Shown piece by piece: positions 26,524 to 34,248 of a DNA stretch of 34,248 nt (within the stretch, counting starts at the first letter, position 1; every line of letters starts with the position of its first letter). Under the pieces are notes generated by a model. The model did not search any database. It was not told the DNA's origin and saw nothing but the letters and a program-made list of their open reading frames with translations. The position numbers and the translations under genes are program-made. Source of the stretch: Verrucomicrobiota bacterium (GTDB lineage: Bacteria > Verrucomicrobiota > Verrucomicrobiia > Opitutales > Opitutaceae); contig JANYJB010000071.1 of assembly GCA_025361935.1 (NCBI GenBank), forward strand, positions 1 through 34,248. The letters are read 5' to 3'.

Positions 26524-26916
26524 GTGGATTTACCAACTCAAATTCAAGGGCGGCTTGATGCGCTGGGCGTGATGGCCGGCGACGTGGAGGAGCATTTTAT
26601 CCGCGGGTCGGGTCCGGGTGGGCAGAAAATCAACAAAACCTCGTCAACCGTCCGGCTGCGTCACCGTCCCACAGGCGTGGAGGTGCGTTGCCAGCGAGAG
26701 CGTTCACAGGCGGCCAACCGCGAGACGGCGTGGGCCGAGCTGTGCGCCAAACTGGAGGCGGTGTTGCGCAAGGCCGAGACGGAACGGCAGCAGGCGGTGG
26801 CGAAAATGCGCCGCACGAACCGCAAACGCAGTGCGCGGCAGAAGGCGATTTCGGTGGCGGGCAAACGCCAGCGGGCCGAGATCAAGGCAGGGCGTGGACG
26901 GCGGCTGGGCGAGTGA
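26524..26916 (+). CDS. GGQ-domain release-factor-like protein (ArfB/mtRF-R type)
   Basis: A 130-residue protein with only the peptidyl-hydrolase domain of class I release factors: EEHFIRGSGPGGQKINKTSSTVRL, the GGQ motif that triggers ester hydrolysis of peptidyl-tRNA. RHRPTGVEVRCQRERSQAANRE follows, then a long Arg/Lys-rich helical tail (RRTNRKRSARQKAISVAGKRQRAEIK). Codon-recognition domains are absent, so it resembles ribosome-rescue hydrolases in which the basic tail enters the empty mRNA channel. The start is uncertain: GTG 26524 has GGGGG upstream; GTG 26503 and ATG 26452 are alternatives. Divergent from moxR. Confidence 0.82.
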   Translation: MDLPTQIQGRLDALGVMAGDVEEHFIRGSGPGGQKINKTSSTVRLRHRPTGVEVRCQRERSQAANRETAWAELCAKLEAVLRKAETERQQAVAKMRRTNRKRSARQKAISVAGKRQRAEIKAGRGRRLGE

Positions 26917-26938
26917 ACGGGCGCGACGAACGCGATGG

Positions 26939-27310
26939 CTACTCCTTGCGGCGGTAGGTGACGAGGTAGCGTTGCGAATCCAACTTCGTCGCGAAGGCGT
27001 CTGGCGTGATACCGTCCAGACCGTAGCAGATGCGCATGCGGTTGCCGAGGAGTTGGTAGATCGACGCGAAGATGCGTCCGGCGTTTTCGCCATGCTGGCT
27101 CGTGAGCGTTAGGCGTGCGTGGCCGGATTCCACGTTGATGAGTTCGTAATGGCCGCGGTCGTGGTGCTCGCCCGCAAAACGGACGGCGTATTTGCCCGAG
27201 CGAAGGGTAAGCTCGATGCGCTCGATCGCCAAGGCGGGCGCCTCGACGCCGTCGAGTTCGGCGCGGACAGGCAGCCAGAGACCTTCGATCGGGTGATGAG
27301 CGGCGGGCAT
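26939..27310 (-). CDS. Small TIGR03067-like protein
   Basis: A 123-residue protein with the pattern of the TIGR03067 domain: an N-terminal IEGLWLPVRAELDGVE, then LTLRSGKYAVRF, GHYELINVESGHARLTLT, NRMRICYGLDGITPDAFAT and the C-terminal YLVTYRRKE. The family consists of small beta-barrel proteins of unknown function common in planctomycetes and verrucomicrobia. ATG 27310 is 7 bp after the rmuC stop; a GTG at 27328 would overlap rmuC. No signal peptide is seen here, although many relatives are exported. Confidence 0.75.
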   Translation of the reverse strand: MPAAHHPIEGLWLPVRAELDGVEAPALAIERIELTLRSGKYAVRFAGEHHDRGHYELINVESGHARLTLTSQHGENAGRIFASIYQLLGNRMRICYGLDGITPDAFATKLDSQRYLVTYRRKE

Positions 27311-27317
27311 GGACGGA

Positions 27318-28631
27318 TCAACCTTCACTCTCGCTTGACGACGCGGGGAGGGATTTCTTGGCCTTGGCGCCGAGGGTCTTCAGCTCTTCGACTTGGCCGA
27401 GGAGATTGCCAGGGCCGGTCTTCAGCTTGCCGAGCGCATCGTCATAGCTCTCTCGGGCACGGGCGAGGTGTTTGCCGATTTCCTCAAGATCGGCGAAGAG
27501 ACCGGCAAATTTGTCGTAAAGGCGGCCGCCGCGGTCGGCGATGGCCTGCACGTTTTTCGACTGGCGATCCTGTTTCCAGAGGTTGGCGACGGTCTTGAGC
27601 GTGACGAGCAAGGTAGGTGCGGTGCAGAGAATGACGCGGCGGTCGAAGGCCCACTCATAGAGGACGCGGTCGTTTTCCAGGGCGAGCGTGAAGGCGGGCT
27701 CGAGAGGGACGAACATGAACACGTAGTCGGGCGTGAAGAGTTTGCCGGTGTCTTCGTAGCGCTTGTCGCTGAGCTGCTCAACGTGGGTGCGGACGGCGCG
27801 GGTGTGCTCGGCGGTGGCTGCGATGCGCTCGGGATCGGCGGAGGCGTTGACGGCGCGTTCGTAGGCGACAAGCGAAACCTTCGAGTCGATCACTAGGTGT
27901 CGCTGGTCCGGCAGGCGCAGGACGACATCGGGACGGAGGCGGCGGCCGTCGTCGGTGGTAAGGCTTTCCTGCGTGAGGTAGTCCTGTCCCTTGACAAGGC
28001 CGGTGGATTCGAGGAGCCGGTCGAGGATGAGCTCGCCCCAAGCGCCGCGGGCCTGCGACTGGCCTTTCAACGCGTGAGTGAGGGCGTGGGCTTCGTCGGT
28101 GATGCGGACGTTGAGCTGGCGGAGCTGCTCGATCTGGGTCTTGAGGGCGGTGCGGTCCTCGCCGTCGGTCTTGTAAACGAGATCGACGCGCTGGCGGAAG
28201 TCGGTCAGCTGCTGGCGGAGCGGATGCAGGAGGGCTTCGACCTGAGTCTTGTTGTGGTCGGTGAACTTGGCGGATTTTTCCTCAAGAAGTTTAGATGCGA
28301 TGGCCTGAAACTCTGTCTGGAGGGTGGCCTTGAGTTTTTCGGCGTCGGCGAGGTAGCGGGCGGCGAGGGTTTCGCGTTCTGCGAGACGTTGTTCGCCGGC
28401 GGCGAGCTGGGCGGCGAAGGACGCGCGCTCGGCGGCGAGGGATGAGTTGAGTTGAGAGTTGAGGGTTGAGAGTTGATCGAGGGAGGCCTGAGCCGAGGCT
28501 AGATGGGAGACGAGGCGGGCGTTTTCGGATTCGCGGGATCGGAGGCGTTCGCCCAGTTTAGTGTTCAAGAAGAACCACGCGCCGGCGGCACCGGCGACGA
28601 CTGAGGCGAGGGCGATCAAAAACGTGTCCAC
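27318..28631 (-). CDS. rmuC: RmuC-family DNA recombination-limiting protein
   Basis: A 437-residue protein. An N-terminal membrane anchor (about 4-22), a long coiled coil (about 28-190), and the RmuC nuclease-like domain follow: ARGAWGELILDRLLESTGL, RRLRPDVVLRLPDQRHLVIDSKVSLVAYERA, PDYVFMFVPLEPAF, and VILCTAPTLLVTLKTVANLWKQDRQSKN. RmuC restrains inversion at short inverted repeats in E. coli. Residues about 52-64 (QLSTLNSQLNS) in the coiled coil are encoded by a heptamer repeat. The ABC ATPase lies upstream on the same strand, 48 bp away. Confidence 0.93.
   Translation of the reverse strand: MDTFLIALASVVAGAAGAWFFLNTKLGERLRSRESENARLVSHLASAQASLDQLSTLNSQLNSSLAAERASFAAQLAAGEQRLAERETLAARYLADAEKLKATLQTEFQAIASKLLEEKSAKFTDHNKTQVEALLHPLRQQLTDFRQRVDLVYKTDGEDRTALKTQIEQLRQLNVRITDEAHALTHALKGQSQARGAWGELILDRLLESTGLVKGQDYLTQESLTTDDGRRLRPDVVLRLPDQRHLVIDSKVSLVAYERAVNASADPERIAATAEHTRAVRTHVEQLSDKRYEDTGKLFTPDYVFMFVPLEPAFTLALENDRVLYEWAFDRRVILCTAPTLLVTLKTVANLWKQDRQSKNVQAIADRGGRLYDKFAGLFADLEEIGKHLARARESYDDALGKLKTGPGNLLGQVEELKTLGAKAKKSLPASSSESEG
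28444..28477. repeat. Heptanucleotide repeat inside rmuC
   Basis: On the - strand the units CAACTCT, CAACCCT, CAACTCT and CAACTCA follow one another, read in frame as QLSTLNS QLNSS in the coiled coil. The unit sequence differs from the AAT-ending heptamers in the bat operon but the 7-nt period is the same. Confidence 0.85.
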
Positions 28632-28679
28632 GGAAACCAGCGTGCGATGGGAGGCGGGCGCGTCAAAGGCAGAAACGCG

Positions 28680-29657
28680 TCACTGTGCGTTGAAGAGCTC
28701 GGTGATGACGTCTTCAAGCGGAATGTCCTCGATGGTGATGTCGGCGACGGGGCCGGTGGTGAGGATTTCTTGGGAGACCGCGACAACGTTTTCGGCGGCC
28801 ACTCGGATGGTGAACTTGCCCTCGGCCTCGTCGCGAACAGTTTCGCCGTGGAGGGAGCGCCAGGTGTCGGGGAACTTTCCATCGGCGGGGAGGAAGGTGA
28901 TGATTTTCTTTTTGCTGCCGTCGGCGTTTTCGAGGCGCGCGAGTTCGCCGTCGTAGATTTTTGAGCCCTTGTGGATGACGATGACACGGTCGCAAAGTTC
29001 CTTGATGTCGGCCATGTAGTGGCTCGTGAGGAGGATGGTGACCTTGTGCTTACGGTTGTATTCGCGAAGAAAGCGGCGGACGGATTTTTGGGAGATGACG
29101 TCGAGGCCGATGGTGGGTTCGTCGAGAAAAAGGACGCGCGGCCGGTGGAGCAGGGCGGCGATAAGCTCCATCTTCATGCGTTCACCGAGGGAAAGCTCGC
29201 GCACCATGACGTTAAGCTTGGCGCGCACGTCGAGCAGGTCCACGAGTTCGTCGAGGGTCTGCTGGTATTGATCGGCCGGCAGGCCGTAAATGTGGCGTAG
29301 AAGCAGGAAGGATTCGATGGCGGGCAGGTCCCACCAGAGCTGGTTTTTCTGTCCGAGCACGAGGGCGAAGAGGCGGCGGTAGGCGTTTTCGCGTTTTGTG
29401 GGGTCGTGACCGGCGACCAGGGCGGTGCCGCTCGTGGGGTAGATCAGACCTGAAAGCATCTTGAGCGTCGTGGTCTTGCCGGCGCCGTTGGGTCCGAGGA
29501 AGCCGACGAGTTCGCCTTCGGCGATCGAGAATGAGATATTTTTGGCAGCGGCGATCTCCTCAAATTCGCGTTTGAACAGGCCACGCACGCCGCCCCAGAA
29601 GCCGGGCTGTTTTTTATAGGTGCGGAAGACGCGGGTGAGATTCTTAACCTCAATCAT
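28680..29657 (-). CDS. ABC transporter ATP-binding protein (COG4586-like)
   Basis: A 325-residue ATPase subunit of an ABC-2-type transporter. Walker A is GPNGAGKT (55-62), Q-loop VLGQKNQLWW, signature LSLGERMKMEL (variant of LSGGQ), Walker B RVLFLDEPTIGLD and H-loop LLTSHYM. The insertion FRTYKKQPGFWGGVRGLFKREFEEIAA before the P-loop is typical of COG4586 ATPases. Its two permease partners normally follow directly, but rmuC comes next instead, so they are either encoded elsewhere or lost. The ATG at 29657 fits the family start MIEVKNLTRVF. Confidence 0.93.
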   Translation of the reverse strand: MIEVKNLTRVFRTYKKQPGFWGGVRGLFKREFEEIAAAKNISFSIAEGELVGFLGPNGAGKTTTLKMLSGLIYPTSGTALVAGHDPTKRENAYRRLFALVLGQKNQLWWDLPAIESFLLLRHIYGLPADQYQQTLDELVDLLDVRAKLNVMVRELSLGERMKMELIAALLHRPRVLFLDEPTIGLDVISQKSVRRFLREYNRKHKVTILLTSHYMADIKELCDRVIVIHKGSKIYDGELARLENADGSKKKIITFLPADGKFPDTWRSLHGETVRDEAEGKFTIRVAAENVVAVSQEILTTGPVADITIEDIPLEDVITELFNAQ

Positions 29658-29722
29658 GGATTAAAGTCGGAAGTAAAACGCAAAGGGTCGGTGACGCAAA
29701 GGGTAAGATGAACAAGTTGCAC

Positions 29723-29753
29723 AAAAAAGCCGCCAGAGTGAACCGGCGGCTTT
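29723..29753 (-). terminator. Rho-independent terminator of typA
   Basis: Read on the - strand: AAAGCCGCC, a 10-nt loop, GGCGGCTTTTTT. The perfect 9-bp stem and following T-run (29723-29728) start 27 bp after the typA stop. Confidence 0.93.
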
Positions 29754-29779
29754 GAATGAATGACGCTACAGGCTTTAAC

Positions 29780-31597
<1,818 letters not shown>

Positions 31598-32206
31598 AAG
31601 CGCGGAGGGCGTTCGGTCTTTGGAAAAGGGAAGAACGTGCGGAGCGGTTTCGCCCTTGGCAAGGACTAAGGCGCGCCGTAGTATCCTAATTTGAATTAAG
31701 TCTTTTCTGCCTGATAGTTTGGCACAAAAAAGTAACAATGAACCCACGCCAACGCGGTGAGCTATTGAGAAAGCGATTTCGGGCACTTGGCGGCATCCCT
31801 TTTCCAAAGGCGAAAGGTCAACGCATTGAAAAATCACCACCCAAGGGTAACGGCTACCAATTGCGTCCATTCCCCGTTTTGCTTCAAAAGCGTCGTTGCG
31901 AGTGGGTGAGCAAACCGGACGTGGTCGTCATGAAACCATTGGGACACGGTAAACACCGAACAGGGCAAACCATGCTTACACGATTTGCCGAGAAAGCTCC
32001 GAAGAAGTTGAGACGCAATCCGGTCGCGCTGGCTGCTTACCCTTTGTAAGCCTTGGATGCTATGGCGGCCCGCACCGCCGGTAAGAGGTGACGTGACGGG
32101 ATGAATCGCCAATACGCTGATAGCCTCGATCTGGCGGGCTTTCCATTCTCCTCTGGATAATCAAGCATAGCAACGCGTGGCCTTCGCATGACCTTCCAGT
32201 GCAGCC
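31598..32206. other. 609-bp gap without a convincing gene
   Basis: The first 100 bp should carry the typA promoter. The rest has a visibly lower G+C content than its surroundings. A + strand frame at 31738-32049 (103 codons, basic, starts MNPRQRGELLRKRFRALGG) and a - strand frame at 31834-32112 (92 codons) overlap. Neither matches a family I recognise, and the + frame has only about half G/C at third codon positions, unlike the genes around it. It may be a decayed insertion between the housekeeping block and the metal-resistance block. No tRNA, terminal repeat or recombinase was seen. Confidence 0.5.
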
Positions 32207-32491
32207 TTACTCGACGTAACGCCGAAGCATGGTTGTGACCTCCTTAAGGTCGCGCCGTCGTTGTTCGGGGGTGTCGGCCTCGCCTATGCAGTGCTCGACG
32301 TGCTCTACGAGGATTTTTTCAGCGAGAGACTTCAAGGCGCTGCGTGCGGACACGATCTGGTTCATCACTTCGGCGCACTCGTAGTCACCGGCCACCATCG
32401 ACTCAACGCCCTTGAGCTGCCCGATGATGCGGCGCAACCGGATCTGAAGGGCGCGCCGGTCCCCTTCGATATTAGCAGGATTGTGTGACAT
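32207..32491 (-). CDS. CsoR/RcnR-family metal-sensing repressor
   Basis: A 94-residue all-helical repressor of the CsoR/RcnR/FrmR family. The fold signature is LRRIIGQLKGVESMVAGDYECAEVMNQIVSARSAL. Metal-ligand candidates are His3 (MSH, as in RcnR), Cys39, His64 and Cys68 (H-x3-C, as in CsoR), with His67 close by. Start ATG 32491 gives MSHNP; the open frame to 32530 adds a leader that would displace His3. It is divergent from rcnA across a G-tract operator, so it most probably represses rcnA and is released by Ni/Co or another metal (inference). Confidence 0.92.
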   Translation of the reverse strand: MSHNPANIEGDRRALQIRLRRIIGQLKGVESMVAGDYECAEVMNQIVSARSALKSLAEKILVEHVEHCIGEADTPEQRRRDLKEVTTMLRRYVE

Positions 32492-32507
32492 GCAAGGAGC
32501 TTGGCCC

Positions 32508-32537
32508 TTGGGAGCGCCAAGAGAAAACAAATAAACT
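32508..32537 (+). promoter_or_regulatory. Possible rcnA promoter
   Basis: TTGGGA (32508-32513) and TAAACT (32532-32537) have an 18-bp spacing and four matches each to the -35/-10 consensus. The start of transcription would fall near the G-tract operator. Weak by itself. Confidence 0.3.
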
Positions 32538-32542
32538 TGTTA

Positions 32543-32561
32543 ATATGGGGGGTGGGGGTAT
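32543..32561. promoter_or_regulatory. Candidate CsoR/RcnR-type operator (G-tract)
   Basis: ATAT, a six-G run, T, a five-G run and TAT, ending 9 bp before the rcnA start. RcnR/CsoR repressors bind G/C tracts flanked by A/T inverted ends (RcnR: TACT-G6-N-AGTA). The position between the divergent repressor and exporter genes fits autoregulation and control of rcnA. Confidence 0.6.
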
Positions 32562-32570
32562 GGAGCACCT

Positions 32571-33710
32571 ATGGATATTTCCCAGATGCTCCAGCAAGGC
32601 GGCGACAATGCCTTTGTCTTCGTTCCCACCGCGATCCTGCTGGGTGCGCTCCACGGCCTTGAGCCGGGCCATTCGAAAACGATGATGGCAGCCTTCATCA
32701 TCGCGGTTCGAGGAACCATTGTTCAGGCCGTTCTGCTTGGCCTTTCCGCGGCTATCTCCCATTCGCTTATCATCTGGGTTCTCGCCGCCGGAGCCTTGCA
32801 TTTCGGTTCGAGCTGGAGCGCGGAATCTACCGAACCCTACTTCCAAATCGGATCAGGCATCATGATCGCCGGACTTGCGGCCTGGATGTTTTGGCGCGTG
32901 CGGCGCGATCAACGCATGGCAGCGGATCACGCGGTCGAGCATGAAAAAGAGGGGCCGCACCACGGGCAGTTCATCGACACGGGCCATGGTTTTGTCGAGG
33001 TGGAGGTGTTTGAGACGGGAGTCCCCCCGCGTTTTCGCCTCCATTTTTTCGATTCGAGCAAGAATCCCAAGGACGCGACGAAGCACGATATTCTCCAGAT
33101 CGAGACCCGTCGAGATGGCGGCTTGACCCAGATTTTTGAATTCAAACGTGTCGAACAAGCGGATGGTGACAGCTTCTTGGAGTCGCTCTCGGAGATTCCT
33201 GAACCCCACGCATTCACTGCGATCCTGACGCAGTCCCATCACGGTCACGATCACCGCTACGAGATCGTCTTTACAGAGGACGCGCATCACCACCACCATC
33301 ACGCCGATTTGAGCAACCTGACCGCGGGAGAATATGCCGACGCGCACGAACAGGCGCACGCGGCGGACATCGCACGGCGGTTCACGAACCGGACTGTCAC
33401 GACGGGCCAGATCATCTGGTTCGGCGTTACCGGCGGACTCATGCCGTGCCCCGCCGCCTTCACCGTGCTGCTGGTATGCCTGCAACTGAAGCGATTCACC
33501 CTCGGCTTTGCCTTGGTGGCCGCGTTCAGCCTGGGTTTAGCCCTGACGATGGTGGCGTCCGGCGTGTTTGCCGCTTGGGGCGTTCGCCACGCGGAAAAGC
33601 GATTCAAGGGCTTCGGTAAACTCGCCCAACGTGCCCCCTATGTATCGGCGGTGCTGCTCGGTGGCCTTGCCACGTTTTTCATTGTCCAAGGCTGGCGCCA
33701 TTTGTTGTGA
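32571..33710 (+). CDS. rcnA: Nickel/cobalt efflux protein RcnA with inserted domain
   Basis: A 379-residue exporter closely resembling E. coli RcnA in its membrane parts: GALHGLEPGHSKTMMAAFII (25-44), a second span at about 52-76, EPYFQIGSGIMIAGLAAWMFWRV (88-110), and VTGGLMPCPAAFTVLLVCLQLK (286-307) plus two more spans. RcnA uses a His-rich cytoplasmic loop to handle Ni(II)/Co(II). Here the loop contains HHGHDH, a run of six His (239-244) and, before it, about 100 residues of probable beta structure (about 133-236) that E. coli RcnA (274 residues) lacks. The downstream motif GEYADAHEQAHAADIARRF is conserved. Divergent from the repressor gene. Confidence 0.93.
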   Translation: MDISQMLQQGGDNAFVFVPTAILLGALHGLEPGHSKTMMAAFIIAVRGTIVQAVLLGLSAAISHSLIIWVLAAGALHFGSSWSAESTEPYFQIGSGIMIAGLAAWMFWRVRRDQRMAADHAVEHEKEGPHHGQFIDTGHGFVEVEVFETGVPPRFRLHFFDSSKNPKDATKHDILQIETRRDGGLTQIFEFKRVEQADGDSFLESLSEIPEPHAFTAILTQSHHGHDHRYEIVFTEDAHHHHHHADLSNLTAGEYADAHEQAHAADIARRFTNRTVTTGQIIWFGVTGGLMPCPAAFTVLLVCLQLKRFTLGFALVAAFSLGLALTMVASGVFAAWGVRHAEKRFKGFGKLAQRAPYVSAVLLGGLATFFIVQGWRHLL

Positions 33711-33760
33711 GCGGCGCTTCGCCTCTGTCTTGGGGGCATTAAGTGATTCATCGGCCATTG

Positions 33761-33807
33761 CGTAAAACGCCGTTACGCCAAGTAACGTAACGGCATGTTA
33801 CGTAAAC
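33761..33807. repeat. Cluster of CGTAA/TTACG motifs with a 9-bp palindrome
   Basis: Five copies of CGTAA or its complement TTACG occur in 47 bp. GCCGTTACG (33769-33777) and CGTAACGGC (33786-33794) form a perfect 9-bp inverted repeat with an 8-bp spacer. GTTACGTAAAC follows at 33797-33807. It looks like an operator array or a foldback element. Confidence 0.75.
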
Positions 33808-33955
33808 ATACCGAGGCTTGCGCACTGTGTAATACCAATATCCTCTAACTAATACACTTTAGGCTGGAGCGCCAGAGTTTACCTGATCGGCGAGCCAGGA
33901 GTGGATGAGGGAGGAAACCGCCGGTTAACCTATTGGGGACCGATTCCGCGGACGT

Positions 33956-33987
33956 GACCTCCCATGCGTCTGATCGAATGGGAGGTC
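33956..33987. repeat. Perfect 10-bp inverted repeat
   Basis: GACCTCCCAT and ATGGGAGGTC flank a 12-bp loop. It lies 31 bp beyond the stop of the partial gene on the - strand and may mark its transcript end, though no T-run follows on that strand. Confidence 0.75.
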
Positions 33988-34017
33988 GTCTTCTGATCGA
34001 AGGGACGGAGCGCCGCC

Positions 34018-34248
34018 TTACTTCATGCCGTCCATGCCCTGCATTCCACTCATGTCATGCTTGGGCGCCGCGACCGGGTATTGTGCCACGATCTGCTCCA
34101 GAATGGCCTGAAGCTTTCTGAAGCTCAACGCCGTCGCGGCCTTGTCATTGGCGTCGCCGGATTTGTCCAAACGGTCGGCAAGTGCGGCGACAAATTTGGC
34201 GTTCGCCTTCACTTTGCTGAGTTTATCGGATGCCAAATCGCCTGATTT
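34018..34248 (-). CDS. Partial gene, C-terminus with Met/His-rich tail
   Basis: The frame is open to the right window edge, so this is the 3' part of a longer gene (76 codons seen). The visible protein is helical and Ala/Lys-rich (LSKVKANAKFVAALADRLDKSGDANDKAATALSF) and ends HDMSGMQGMDGMK. I do not recognise the family. The closing MxGM/MxGMD pattern with a His is typical of metal-binding tails, especially for copper, and fits the neighbouring metal-resistance genes. The internal TTG at 34236 is unlikely to be the true start. Confidence 0.6.
   Translation of the reverse strand, partial: KSGDLASDKLSKVKANAKFVAALADRLDKSGDANDKAATALSFRKLQAILEQIVAQYPVAAPKHDMSGMQGMDGMK

Larger units (their letters stand above)
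33711..34017. other. 307-bp gap with inverted repeats, no gene
   Basis: No credible frame. It holds a cluster of TTACG/CGTAA pentamers (33761-33807) and a perfect 10-bp hairpin (33956-33987), described separately, plus two copies of TCTGATCGAA. The 33830-33860 stretch is A+T-rich. Confidence 0.7.

Noticed and set aside
31720-31737. TGGCAC near the typA upstream region as a -24 element
   Set aside because: No TTGC follows at the proper distance on the same strand.
31738-32049. 103-codon open frame on the + strand
   Set aside because: Basic sequence without a recognisable family, third-position G/C near one half in contrast to neighbours, and overlapped by another open frame; kept only as a note in the gap entry.

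Overview
The window looks like chromosomal DNA of a G+C-rich Verrucomicrobium, most likely of the Opitutales/Opitutaceae type (inference). The signs are a PEP-CTERM secreted protein, a small TIGR03067-type protein of the kind known from planctomycetes and verrucomicrobia, a MoxR/DUF58/Bat operon with fused Bat genes, neighbouring RNase HIII and RNase HII genes, and several families of short periodic repeats. Most genes are ordinary housekeeping genes with strong G/C preference at the third codon position. No phage, transposase or CRISPR array was seen.

Layout. 211-722 (-): ParE-like toxin with its overlapping antitoxin. 762-2626 (-): ogt and ffh. 2763-4442 (+): Lrp/AsnC-type regulator and a PLP aminotransferase. 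4565-6064 (+): an A+T-richer PEP-CTERM surface protein. 6142-9658 (+): der, a DUF4380-like protein, a long imperfect palindrome, then fmt. 9648-10679 (-): mutY, convergent with fmt. 10769-16228 (+): rnhC, rnhB, an NtrB/NtrC-type sigma-54 two-component pair, and a phosphate-binding-type periplasmic protein. 16279-16354: tRNA-Gly(GCC) with its terminator. 16506-17462 (+): DUF4337-like membrane protein. 17502-18338 (-): GluQ-RS, divergent from a LOG-family gene (18422-19003, +). 19027-26436 (-): the moxR-DUF58-batA-batB/C-batD/E operon. 26524-26916 (+): a GGQ release-factor-like rescue protein. 26939-29657 (-): ABC ATPase, rmuC and a TIGR03067-like gene. 29780-31597 (-): typA with a good terminator. 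31598-32206: a lower-G+C gap. 32207-33710: divergent CsoR/RcnR repressor and RcnA nickel/cobalt exporter with a G-tract operator between them. 33711-34248: structured non-coding DNA and the 3' end of a gene with a Met/His-rich tail.

How the genes relate. The Bat block would form one membrane complex: a MoxR AAA+ ATPase, a DUF58 protein and von Willebrand proteins with large periplasmic partners. The NtrB/NtrC pair sits directly before a solitary PstS-like protein, which suggests nutrient sensing (inference). The right end forms a metal-resistance patch in which the repressor, exporter and Met-rich protein all fit transition-metal handling.

The most unusual signal is a set of short-period repeats that are A+T-rich compared with their surroundings. 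Heptanucleotide arrays lie inside three genes (batD/E, the DUF58 gene and rmuC) and are read in frame, giving a seven-residue peptide period. A hexamer array folded into a large hairpin fills the moxR-DUF58 gap. Decamer arrays sit at the 5' ends of ffh and gluQ, with a facing copy at the LOG gene. A further 76-bp palindrome precedes fmt. Together they suggest repeat elements that can be accommodated in coding sequence without breaking the reading frame.
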